Assembly: GCA_965248855.1 (NCBI GenBank) | Contig: CBDFKQ010000012.1 | Span: forward strand, 496,001 to 560,000 | DNA length: 64,000 nt | Source: CBDFKQ01 sp965248855 | Lineage (GTDB): Bacteria > Bacteroidota > Bacteroidia > Cytophagales > 172606-1 | Direction: 5' to 3' | Notes under the pieces: generated by a model | The model's input: the letters and a program-made list of their open reading frames with translations, nothing else | What the model was told of the DNA's origin: nothing | Databases searched by the model: none | Part shown: positions 55,009 through 63,536 of the stretch, piece by piece | Layout: every line of letters starts with the position of its first letter | How positions within the stretch are numbered: position 1 is the stretch's first letter | Program-made: the position numbers and the translations under genes

Positions 55009-55039
55009 AAATGCGTAACCTTTAATAAGTTACGCATTT
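55009..55039 (-). terminator. Terminator between sucB and lpdA
   Basis: Arms AAATGCGTAAC (55009-55019) and GTTACGCATTT (55029-55039) with a 9-base loop and a T-rich tail on the minus strand, 15 bases past the sucB stop and 137 before the lpdA start. Confidence 0.82.
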
Positions 55040-55053
55040 AACCAAATTATAAT

Positions 55054-56604
55054 TTATATGTCTAATAATAATCTTGAAGGGTCTTCTAATAATTGTTTCA
55101 CTCTCACAACAAAACTTACTGCTTCCCTCCCATCAATTATTCTATGATCATATGACAGTGCTAGATACATTATAGGTCTTACAACAATTTGTCCATCCAC
55201 TACAACGGCACGATCCACAATGTTGTGCATTCCTAAAATTGCTGTTTGAGGTGCATTAATAATTGGAGTTGAAAGCATTGAACCAAATATACCACCATTA
55301 GTAATTGTGAAAGTCCCTCCTGTCATTTCATCAATGGTAAGTTTATTTTCTTTTGCTTTGCCTGCCAATCTTACAATTTCTGCTTCTATTTGAGAAAATG
55401 ACATTTTTTCAGCATTTCTGATTACAGGAACAACCAATCCTTTGGGCGCAGAAACTGCTACCGAAATATCACAAAAATTATTATAAATGATTTCATCCCC
55501 ATCCATCATGGCATTAACTGCCGGCCATTCTTTTAAAGCAATACAAACTGCTTTTGTAAAAAAAGACATGAAACCTAAGCCAACCCCGTATTTCTCTTTA
55601 AATTTATCTTTGTATTTAGTGCGCAATTCCATTACAGGTTTCATATCCACTTCATTAAAAGTGGTAAGCATTGCAGTTTCATTCTTTACAGCTACCAACC
55701 TGCGTGCAACTGTTTTACGCAGAGAAGTCATTTTTTCCCTTCGCTGAGTTCTATCTCCTTTTATTTCTTCTTTTTTAAGTTCAGGCTTATTTTCAGGTTT
55801 TTGAATTACCGGTTGATTGGTAGAAGTTTTTTCTGCTTTTACAGCGTCATCTTTTGTAATCCGGCCATCAACTCCGGTTCCTATCACATCTTTTGCATCA
55901 ATTTCCTTTTCTGTTAATATTTTTTGTGCAGTTGGGGAAGGATGCCCTGAAGCATAAGAAACTTCGTTACTTTGAACAGTATTTTTAGCCTCTTCTTTAA
56001 CAGGAGCATCCGGCTTTGGTGTAGATATGTTTGTACCAACCGAATTTCCTTCTTGTATTGAACAAATTAATCCTCCAATTGGAAGTGTTTGTCCTTCTTT
56101 TGCAATTATTTTTAATATTCCACTTGCTTCAGCGGCCAATTCAAAAGTTGCCTTATCTGATTCAATTTCACAAAGTATTTCATTAAGATTTACCGTATCA
56201 CCATCCTTTTTATTCCAAGTGCCAATCGTTACTTCTGTAATTGATTCACCAACGGTTGGTACTTTCATTTCTATAACTTTACCAAGTTCTCGCTTTTGAG
56301 CGGGTGCAGATGTTTCTGTTTTGGAAGTTTCAGTTTTCGGAATTTCTGTTTTAGGGGTTGAATTACCGGCAACATTATCTAAAGTACAAATTAATGCTCC
56401 AATTGGCAATGTATCACCTTCATGCGCAACAATATGTAAAATACCATCTGCTTCAGCATTTAACTCAAAAGTTGCTTTGTCGGATTCCAGTTCACATAAA
56501 ACTTCGTTCATTTTTATTGAATCGCCTTCTTTTTTTCGCCAACTTGATATTGTTACTTCAGTGATTGACTCGCCTACAGTAGGAACTTTTATTTCAATTG
56601 CCAT
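55054..56604 (-). CDS. sucB: 2-oxoglutarate dehydrogenase E2, dihydrolipoamide succinyltransferase, with two lipoyl domains
   Basis: A 516-residue E2 with two closely similar lipoyl domains (about 1-76 and 108-183), each with the lipoylated lysine in ESDKATFEL, then a peripheral-subunit-binding domain (SPTAQKILTEKEIDAKDVIG) and the catalytic domain with SYDHRIIDGREAV. Succinyl-type E2 of E. coli has one lipoyl domain, so two is notable. It transfers the succinyl group to CoA. It lies 37 bases downstream of sucA. Confidence 0.95.
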   Translation of the reverse strand: MAIEIKVPTVGESITEVTISSWRKKEGDSIKMNEVLCELESDKATFELNAEADGILHIVAHEGDTLPIGALICTLDNVAGNSTPKTEIPKTETSKTETSAPAQKRELGKVIEMKVPTVGESITEVTIGTWNKKDGDTVNLNEILCEIESDKATFELAAEASGILKIIAKEGQTLPIGGLICSIQEGNSVGTNISTPKPDAPVKEEAKNTVQSNEVSYASGHPSPTAQKILTEKEIDAKDVIGTGVDGRITKDDAVKAEKTSTNQPVIQKPENKPELKKEEIKGDRTQRREKMTSLRKTVARRLVAVKNETAMLTTFNEVDMKPVMELRTKYKDKFKEKYGVGLGFMSFFTKAVCIALKEWPAVNAMMDGDEIIYNNFCDISVAVSAPKGLVVPVIRNAEKMSFSQIEAEIVRLAGKAKENKLTIDEMTGGTFTITNGGIFGSMLSTPIINAPQTAILGMHNIVDRAVVVDGQIVVRPIMYLALSYDHRIIDGREAVSFVVRVKQLLEDPSRLLLDI

Positions 56605-56641
56605 ATAAAATATTTTTTAATTTTTTAGAATTATCTTGATA

Positions 56642-59395
56642 TTATGAGAATGCTTTTGCTACAATTTCCGCTTGCTCCTTTGCATGCACTTTTGAAAAAC
56701 CGGTTGCAGGTGAAGCACTTCCTTTTCTGGAAATAACATCAATCGGAGCATATTTATAAGTTCTGGATATGTAACTCCAGGCACCCATATTTTCCGGTTC
56801 TTCCTGTACCCAAAGCAGTTTTACTTTTTTATCGTATTGATTAAGCATTTCATACAATTGCTTGGTGGGGAACGGATGTAATTGTTCCATTCTTATAATT
56901 GCCACATCTTCACGTTTGTTTTTTTGCTGTTCTTCAAATAAATCATAATAAATTTTCCCCGAACAAAGTAATACTTTTTTAACACTTTTTGTTTTTGTAA
57001 ACGAATCACCAATAATTTCTTTAAAGGATCCTTTTGTAAAATCTTCAATTGGAGAAACTGCCAAAGGTTGTCGTAACATAGATTTTGGTGACATTACCAC
57101 ACACGGCTTACGGAAAGGCCATGCTAACTGCCTCCTAAATAAATGGAAAAAATTGGCGGGTTGGGTAATGTTTGCAACTACCATATTATACTCCGCTGCC
57201 AATTGTAAAAATCTTTCAGGCCTTGCATTAGAATGTTCCGGGCCTTGGCCTTCATATCCATGAGGCAATAACATCACAATTCCATTCATTCTGTTCCATT
57301 TGCTTTCTGCTGCTGCAATAAATTGATCAATTGCAGTTTGAGCTCCGTTGGCAAAGTCGCCAAATTGTGCTTCCCATATTACTAATGCATGAGGGTTAGC
57401 CATTGCATAACCGAATTCAAAACCTAATACTCCATATTCGGATAGAAGAGAATTATAAATTCTAAATTTTTCTTGTTTTTCCTGTATAAAGTTAAGGTTA
57501 TGATAAGATTCATTGGTCTCAGAATCATAAAGTACTGCATGGCGGTGTGAAAAGGTACCACGGCGCACATCCTGCCCACTTAATCTTACAATTTTATTTT
57601 CAACTAATATTGATCCATAAGCTAATAATTCGGCGGCAGCCCAGTTCAATTCTTTCTTCTCAAAAAACATTTCCTGCCGTTCTTTTAATAGTTTTTCTAT
57701 TTGTTTTAATGGTTTAAAACCTTCGGGAATTTTTATTAATGAATTACCAATCTTTTCAATTGATTCTATTGAAATTCCTGTTTCAGGAGATTTATCAAAA
57801 TCCTGAGGTAAAGATCTGCGCAACTCTTTCCATTCGGCATCCATTTTTTGATATGAATATGGCAAAGGAGTTTGTTTAACCATATTCAATCGATCCTGCA
57901 ATAAATTCCTGAATTCTTCATCCATTTTTACGGCAAGGTCGGCATGCATGGTATCGCCTTTCTCCCTTAATTTTTTTACATAAACTTCTCTGGGGTTTTG
58001 ATGATTTGCAATTAAATTATACAATTGGGGTTGTGTAAATTTAGGTTCATCACTTTCGTTATGCCCATGCCGGCGATAACAAACCATATCGATAAAAATA
58101 TCAATATTAAATTCCTGACGAAATTCTGCTGCTAATTTTGAACAAAAAATAACTGCTTCAGGGTCATCACCATTCACATGCAAAACGGGTGCATCTATTA
58201 TTTTGGCAACATCTGTACAATAAACACTTGAGCGGGCATCGTCAAAATCAGTAGTGAAACCTACCTGATTATTAATAACAAAATGAATGGTACCCCCTGT
58301 TAAATATCCGGGTAAATTTGCCATTTGAGTAACTTCATAAACAATACCCTGACCTGCCAAAGCAGCATCACCATGTATAAGAATAGGAAGAATTTTATCG
58401 TAATCAGATTTATAAATTCCATCTCCTTTCGATCTTACATAACCTTCAACAACCGGATTAACCGCTTCTAAATGCGAAGGGTTTGGAGCTAATTTTAAAT
58501 GAACTTCTTTACCTGTCGGTGTTTTTACCTGACTTGAAAAACCAACATGGTACTTTACATCACCATCACCAAAAGTTAAATCGGGTGTGTAATTGCCTTC
58601 AAACTCATTAAAAATATTCTCATATGTTTTACCTAAAATATTACACAAAATATTTAATCGGCCACGGTGTGCCATTCCAATTACCGATTCTTCCACACCT
58701 AATTCTGCAGCTCTTGTAATAATTGCATCCAATGCAGGGATTGTTGTTTCTCCACCTTCTAACGAAAATCTTTTTTGACCAACATATTTGGTATGAAGAA
58801 AATTTTCAAATACTACTGCCTCATTTAACTTATATAAAATCCTTGTTTTTTCTTCTACTGTGGGTTCAAAAGAAAGATATTCATTCTCTATTTTATTTCT
58901 GAGCCAGTTTTTTACATTTCTATCACGTATATAAAGGTATTCAAAACCAATTTTTCCGGTATAAACTTTCTTTAAGGCTTCAATAATTTCTTTAAGACTT
59001 GCAGGACGGCCAAAAACTTCAACACCTGCAGTAAATACAGTGTCTAAATCTGCTTCAGACAGATTGAAATCTTTTAATTCTAATAAAGGCTTCCTGTCTT
59101 TTCTTTTTCTAACCGGATTAGTATCGGCAAGTAAGTGCCCACGTGATCGATATCCACGAATCAAATGCACAACTTCCATTTCTTTTTTTACTTTATCTGC
59201 ATCAACCGGCCCGCTTGAAGCTTGTCCATTGGTTTTATTACCGCCACCATTATTTTTATAGGAGTCAGAAAAATCAAAACCTTCAAAAAATTTCTGCCAT
59301 GAAGCATCTACCAATTCAGGATTTTCTTTATAAGATTTGTAAAGCTCCTCTACATAACTTCCGTGAGCATTGGCGATGTATGAATATTTGTCCAT
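56642..59395 (-). CDS. sucA: 2-oxoglutarate dehydrogenase E1
   Basis: A 917-residue thiamine-diphosphate E1: N-terminal SYVEELYKSYKENPELVDAS for E2 binding, GMAHRGRLNILCNILGK, thiamine motif GDAALAGQGIVYEV, YRRHGHNESDEP, and C-terminal YEGQGPEHSNARPERFLQLA. It decarboxylates 2-oxoglutarate in the TCA cycle and succinylates E2. It is first in the operon with sucB. Confidence 0.97.
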   Translation of the reverse strand: MDKYSYIANAHGSYVEELYKSYKENPELVDASWQKFFEGFDFSDSYKNNGGGNKTNGQASSGPVDADKVKKEMEVVHLIRGYRSRGHLLADTNPVRKRKDRKPLLELKDFNLSEADLDTVFTAGVEVFGRPASLKEIIEALKKVYTGKIGFEYLYIRDRNVKNWLRNKIENEYLSFEPTVEEKTRILYKLNEAVVFENFLHTKYVGQKRFSLEGGETTIPALDAIITRAAELGVEESVIGMAHRGRLNILCNILGKTYENIFNEFEGNYTPDLTFGDGDVKYHVGFSSQVKTPTGKEVHLKLAPNPSHLEAVNPVVEGYVRSKGDGIYKSDYDKILPILIHGDAALAGQGIVYEVTQMANLPGYLTGGTIHFVINNQVGFTTDFDDARSSVYCTDVAKIIDAPVLHVNGDDPEAVIFCSKLAAEFRQEFNIDIFIDMVCYRRHGHNESDEPKFTQPQLYNLIANHQNPREVYVKKLREKGDTMHADLAVKMDEEFRNLLQDRLNMVKQTPLPYSYQKMDAEWKELRRSLPQDFDKSPETGISIESIEKIGNSLIKIPEGFKPLKQIEKLLKERQEMFFEKKELNWAAAELLAYGSILVENKIVRLSGQDVRRGTFSHRHAVLYDSETNESYHNLNFIQEKQEKFRIYNSLLSEYGVLGFEFGYAMANPHALVIWEAQFGDFANGAQTAIDQFIAAAESKWNRMNGIVMLLPHGYEGQGPEHSNARPERFLQLAAEYNMVVANITQPANFFHLFRRQLAWPFRKPCVVMSPKSMLRQPLAVSPIEDFTKGSFKEIIGDSFTKTKSVKKVLLCSGKIYYDLFEEQQKNKREDVAIIRMEQLHPFPTKQLYEMLNQYDKKVKLLWVQEEPENMGAWSYISRTYKYAPIDVISRKGSASPATGFSKVHAKEQAEIVAKAFS

Positions 59396-59876
59396 ATTAC
59401 TATGATGATATTATTTTTCTTCTTAAAAAAACAAATCTGATAAGAAAAGATTCTTAAAAAATGATTATTTACAAATAAAATAGCTTTAAAATACAATGAT
59501 GCAAATATAGATGATTTATTATCAAAATATTTCCGAAAAGTTTACATTTTTAGTATGATTGAAATCTTAAATTAAAAAAACATTTTTTTATTTTAAGAAA
59601 ATATCGAAATACTAATATCGTTATTTTGATATTTTTCTTTCATTTCTAAATAAACATTAATGAAGTTGAAATTGATTTAAGTTTTAAATCATAAGTTTGT
59701 TGTAATTTGGCCGGAAATAAAATTATGAATTTTTAATTTAAGCTCAACTTTTTAAAAAAATCTAATAAAAGACCGTGCGGGCTAAAAAAGGAATTTGAAA
59801 ATCTGAAATTGTATTCAAATTTTAAATTTAAAATATTTAAAAATAAACATTACTCTACCATTATTATCATTTTAAA
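59396..59876. other. Divergent regulatory gap
   Basis: About 480 bases between sucA and lptE. It holds a candidate -7 box TATATTTG for sucA on the minus strand (59509-59502), about 107 bases before the start codon, and a copy of the AATATCGTT repeat (59614-59641). No gene is seen. Confidence 0.5.
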
Positions 59877-60398
59877 ATGTTGAAACGATATTTTATATAT
59901 TTAATTTTTCCTTTCATTGCTTTGATTTTTTCAGATTGCAGAAAGGTTAATTACTCATTTACAGGAATAAATATTGGAGACGCCAAAACAATTTTAATTT
60001 CAAACTTATTTAATAATTCAGGTCAGGGGCCATCTAACTTAAGCCAAATTTTTACTGAAAGTTTAAAAGATTATTATCAGAAAAACTCTCCTTTAAAAAT
60101 TGTTTCAGGCGAATCAGATTTAATTTTAGAAGGAGCTATTACAAGTTATACCTACTCTCCTATGGCCATTGGAGCCAATCAGGCACAACAAAACAGACTA
60201 ACTATTACACTTCAAATTACTTTTGTAAATACAAAAAATGACGAACAAAATTTAAAAAATGTCAATTTTTCCTTTTACAGGGATTTTGATGCAAATCGCT
60301 CTCTTTCAGAAATTGAATCTTCAGCAGATTCAAATCTAAAACCTATTATTGATCAGATAATATTTGATATTTTTAATAAAACTGTAGCCAACTGGTAA
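59877..60398 (+). CDS. lptE: LPS assembly lipoprotein LptE
   Basis: A 173-residue lipoprotein with lipobox IFSDC (Cys21). The mature part (YSFTGINIGDAKTILISNLF, SNLSQIFTESLKDYYQKNSP, SDLILEGAITSYTYSPMAI) matches the Bacteroidota LptE family, which plugs LptD in the outer membrane. It is followed at 18 bases by a conserved gene and then secG. Confidence 0.88.
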   Translation: MLKRYFIYLIFPFIALIFSDCRKVNYSFTGINIGDAKTILISNLFNNSGQGPSNLSQIFTESLKDYYQKNSPLKIVSGESDLILEGAITSYTYSPMAIGANQAQQNRLTITLQITFVNTKNDEQNLKNVNFSFYRDFDANRSLSEIESSADSNLKPIIDQIIFDIFNKTVANW

Positions 60399-60416
60399 TT
60401 GTTTTATTAAAGTTTA

Positions 60417-61787
60417 ATGACCATTTCAATAAAATGTGGGAAAAATTTATACTTTTGCTTAATTAAACAAAATCTATTTAATGTGTTAAATAAAGAAGAC
60501 TTTTTCAGGTTAATAACCAGGCCGGACGAACTTACTGCGATGCATTTACTAGAAATAGAGGAGGCATCGCTGAATTTTCCTTATTGCCAGTTAATACATT
60601 TTATTTTAGCTAAAGCATATTATGAACAATCCAGCCCAGAAGCATTATTGATTGTTAAAAAAGCAGCTATTTATGCAACACAAAGGGAAGGATTAAAAAT
60701 ATTTTTACATACAAATTCAACCATTGCTTACGAATTACCCTCTCCCGGAACTCAAAAAGATATTGAACCGACATTAGAAGAATTTATTTCACCTGCTAAT
60801 GTTACACCACCTGTAATTGAAATAATTAATGAAAAAAAAACATCTACAATTGATTTAAAGAAATTTGAGTCGACCTTATTGCCACCCCACCATTTTGAAA
60901 TTGTAAATCCAAACACTAATATAAATACTAATAGTGTGGCAGATGATGTTTTATCGGGCTTAAAAAAATTAAAAAACTTTACTGATCATATTGATGAGCC
61001 ACCTGTTGCCAAAAAGGTAGTTCAACCAACAGAAAATATAGAAAAGATAGTCCCAAAATTTAATTTTGAAGATGTTCTTAAGGTTGTTGAAAATGATAAA
61101 GAAGTAAAAAAAGAACAAGAGGATCAAAAAATATTTCCTGCCTTCAGTACAGGAATTGATAAAACTATTGCTGATGATGTATTGGCCGGCCTGCAAAAAT
61201 TAAAAAAATTTACTGTTGATAATGAGTCTTTAGTCAGTGCCTCTCTTTCAGAGACGCATTACAAACTTGAAGCGAAAGTAGAAAACACAGAACAATCCAA
61301 TGATATTCAACTCCCTGTTAATATTTTGGAGCCCCAAACTTTCACTGAACATATTGTTAATACTATTAAGGCGCCTGAAAATATTGAAGTTAATACTACG
61401 GTTGAAGATAACGATAAACCATTTGTATTGGGAAGGTTAAATGAAAACGATAAAGATATAGTTGCTTTTATAGAAAGGATGCGAATTGAAAGAAAAGAAA
61501 AGGAAAAAGAAATTATTGAAAATTTTATCACTAATGAACCAAGAATGAACGTACCTTCTTTAAATCAAGACGATACTTCAGCCATAAAAGATCTTTCCAA
61601 TAATTTTAATAATTCAAATGTTGTATTGGCGAGTGAAAATTTAGCCAATATAATGATAAAGCAAGGGAAGATTAACAGTGCTATAGAAATTTTACATAAA
61701 TTAATTTTGAAATATCCGGAAAAAAGTACGTATTTTGCAACCCGGATTGATGAATTAAAAAAAATATCCACGGATAATCAATTATAA
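60417..61787 (+). CDS. Conserved protein of unknown function between lptE and secG
   Basis: A 456-residue cytoplasmic-looking protein. The start is uncertain: ATG 60417, or GTG 60483 (LNKEDFFRLITRPDELTAMH) which better matches the core. An N-terminal helical region (about 25-100) is followed by a long low-complexity Pro/Glu/Lys stretch, with two copies of ADDVLxGLxKLKxFT (about residues 175-190 and 245-260), and a C-terminal TPR-like end (VLASENLANIMIKQGKINSA). No enzymatic motif. I recall similar proteins in this position in other Bacteroidota but not a function. Confidence 0.65.
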   Translation: MTISIKCGKNLYFCLIKQNLFNVLNKEDFFRLITRPDELTAMHLLEIEEASLNFPYCQLIHFILAKAYYEQSSPEALLIVKKAAIYATQREGLKIFLHTNSTIAYELPSPGTQKDIEPTLEEFISPANVTPPVIEIINEKKTSTIDLKKFESTLLPPHHFEIVNPNTNINTNSVADDVLSGLKKLKNFTDHIDEPPVAKKVVQPTENIEKIVPKFNFEDVLKVVENDKEVKKEQEDQKIFPAFSTGIDKTIADDVLAGLQKLKKFTVDNESLVSASLSETHYKLEAKVENTEQSNDIQLPVNILEPQTFTEHIVNTIKAPENIEVNTTVEDNDKPFVLGRLNENDKDIVAFIERMRIERKEKEKEIIENFITNEPRMNVPSLNQDDTSAIKDLSNNFNNSNVVLASENLANIMIKQGKINSAIEILHKLILKYPEKSTYFATRIDELKKISTDNQL

Positions 61788-61801
61788 ACTAATACCTGAC
61801 A

Positions 61802-62146
61802 ATGGCATTCATTTTAATTTTAATAATTATTTTAGCTCTATTATTAATTGGGGCGGTTTTGATACAAAGTTCTAAAGGAGGTTTAGCTTCACAATTTACC
61901 GGCGCAGGTGCCAGTCAATTAATGGGCGTAAAACGTACAGGAGATTTATTAGAGCAAATTACATGGGGTTTGATGATTGGTTTAATAGTATTAACATTAT
62001 CTACAAGCTTTGTTGTTGATAAAAATCCATCAGACGAAGGGCCAAAAAGTATAAACAGAGAAAGAGCCGCAGAAAAAAGTACCGCTCCAATTAATGCACC
62101 TCAAAAACAAAATAGTCAACCTACAAAAGACAGTATAAAAAAATAA
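61802..62146 (+). CDS. secG: Preprotein translocase subunit SecG
   Basis: A 114-residue membrane protein with two helices: LILIIILALLLIGAVLIQSS and LLEQITWGLMIGLIVLTLST, separated by the SecG loop KGGLASQFTGAGASQLMGVK. SecG assists the SecYEG channel. The C-terminal 35 residues are polar and low complexity. It ends the lptE transcript. Confidence 0.95.
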   Translation: MAFILILIIILALLLIGAVLIQSSKGGLASQFTGAGASQLMGVKRTGDLLEQITWGLMIGLIVLTLSTSFVVDKNPSDEGPKSINRERAAEKSTAPINAPQKQNSQPTKDSIKK

Positions 62147-62170
62147 ATTTTGATAAAAATATTTTGATAA

Positions 62171-62203
62171 AAAAGGTGAAGCATCATATGTTTCACCTTT
62201 TTT
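62171..62203. terminator. Terminator of secG
   Basis: Arms AAAAGGTGAA (62171-62180) and TTCACCTTTT (62192-62201) with an 11-base loop, and a long T-run on the plus strand; usable in both directions. Confidence 0.85.
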
Positions 62204-62209
62204 TATGCC

Positions 62210-62926
62210 TCACCCTTCCGATGCTACATATTTAACTACTAATCTTTTAGCGATAGGCAATAATGTTTCATCGATTGGGCATATAACTTTACAATTTATC
62301 AGGTAAGTAGCCGGGTTTGGTAATTCTTTATACTTTCTGGTCAAATCTATTTTAATATTTTCAAATGTATTGGTAACTTTTTTTGTATATGATTCGACAA
62401 AGTGGGTGTGAATGCCCCGATATTTTTCGTCCGCTCTTTCAAAAATAGTTATTTGATATTGATAAATATAGGTTTCCTTTTTGTTGTACTGATTCAAAAA
62501 AATATATCCAATATCCGGGTACAAGGGTGAAATTCCAACCGGGCTGATTTCCGTATTCTCTTCAACAAATTCATATATATGCTTTCCCTCCGACATACTT
62601 TCAGATATTTGTGGAATTGAATATTCCAAAATTTCTTCCAAAAAGATCATAATGTCATCATCATCGATTATTTTTTCGTAAGTAATTTTTAATTTTTCAA
62701 AATCAACTTTTGACATTAATCTTGGAAATTGATCATAAATTATTCTTTTATTTTCACGGAGTTTCATTAAGTTATTATAGTGGAATATTAAATCTGACAA
62801 AAAGGGATATAATTTCATATCCGAAAAGCCAAATTTCACTTCTTGTAAATAAGCAAGAAGTGTATATTTTTTTAATTCAAAATCTAATAACCCTTCCGTA
62901 AGCCAATTTTTATCCAGCGTTTTCAT
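62210..62926 (-). CDS. Conserved hypothetical protein
   Basis: A 238-residue protein with mixed alpha/beta content and no signal, helix anchor or motif I recognise; notable segments are NWLTEGLLDFELKKYTLLAY near the start and YRGIHTHFVESYTKKV later. It starts 285 bases from groES in the opposite direction. A long palindrome lies in that gap. Confidence 0.55.
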   Translation of the reverse strand: MKTLDKNWLTEGLLDFELKKYTLLAYLQEVKFGFSDMKLYPFLSDLIFHYNNLMKLRENKRIIYDQFPRLMSKVDFEKLKITYEKIIDDDDIMIFLEEILEYSIPQISESMSEGKHIYEFVEENTEISPVGISPLYPDIGYIFLNQYNKKETYIYQYQITIFERADEKYRGIHTHFVESYTKKVTNTFENIKIDLTRKYKELPNPATYLINCKVICPIDETLLPIAKRLVVKYVASEG

Positions 62927-63022
62927 AACGTTATTTTAGTAGTAATTAACAATGTTATTTATTTATTCTATTATTTTAAATAAAGTAAGTTTAAAATATG
63001 GATAAAATTATTATTTAACAAA

Positions 63023-63058
63023 TTTTATATTGAAATTGTATTGAATTTCAATATAAAA
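63023..63058. repeat. Perfect 15-bp inverted repeat upstream of groES
   Basis: Arms TTTTATATTGAAATT (63023-63037) and AATTTCAATATAAAA (63044-63058) around a 6-base spacer, in the divergent gap between an unknown gene and groES. It is not the CIRCE sequence. It could be an operator. Confidence 0.5.
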
Positions 63059-63210
63059 CTCATTTTTTGTAATTATAATTAAAAAACAATGACAGCTTGA
63101 CAGGCTAAAAGACATTTTTGTTATTTTAAAAACAATGGCATAAAAACTGATCAATAATGATTTATAGAAATTATTTTCTCCAATCTTAAGATAACAATCT
63201 TTATTGTACT

Positions 63211-63489
63211 ATGGCAAATGTGAACATCCAACCATTAGCTGACAGAGTTCTGGTAGAACCTGCACAAGCTGAAGAAAAAACTGCATCCGGTCTGATTATT
63301 CCTGATACAGCAAAAGAAAAACCTCAAAAAGGTCAAATAATAGCTGTAGGTAAAGGTAAAAAAGATGAACCTATGACCGTAAAAGTAGGAGACACAGTAT
63401 TGTACGGAAAATATTCCGGTACCGAAATTACTGTTGAGACTAAGGATTATTTAATTATGCGCGAATCGGACATTTTCGCAATCCTTTAA
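63211..63489 (+). CDS. groES: Co-chaperonin GroES
   Basis: A 92-residue GroES: NIQPLADRVLVEPAQAEEKT, SGLIIPDTAKEKPQ with the mobile loop, and TVLYGKYSGTEITVETKDYL. It caps GroEL in the cytoplasm. The gene is 47 bases upstream of groEL and clearly co-transcribed. Confidence 0.98.
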   Translation: MANVNIQPLADRVLVEPAQAEEKTASGLIIPDTAKEKPQKGQIIAVGKGKKDEPMTVKVGDTVLYGKYSGTEITVETKDYLIMRESDIFAIL

Positions 63490-63536
63490 TTTTTACTTCA
63501 AAAAATATTCATTTCAATTTTTAATTGATTAAAGTC

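Noticed and set aside
59773..59784. tRNA 3'-end-like fragment CCGTGCGGGCTA, possible attachment site related to tRNA-Glu
   Set aside because: Only about 12 bases resemble the tRNA end at 40934-40945, with one mismatch, and no integrase or boundary is nearby; chance is the simpler explanation.
63059..63210. CIRCE heat-shock operator (TTAGCACTC-N9-GAGTGCTAA) before groES
   Set aside because: I read the gap on both strands and found no such sequence or close variant.
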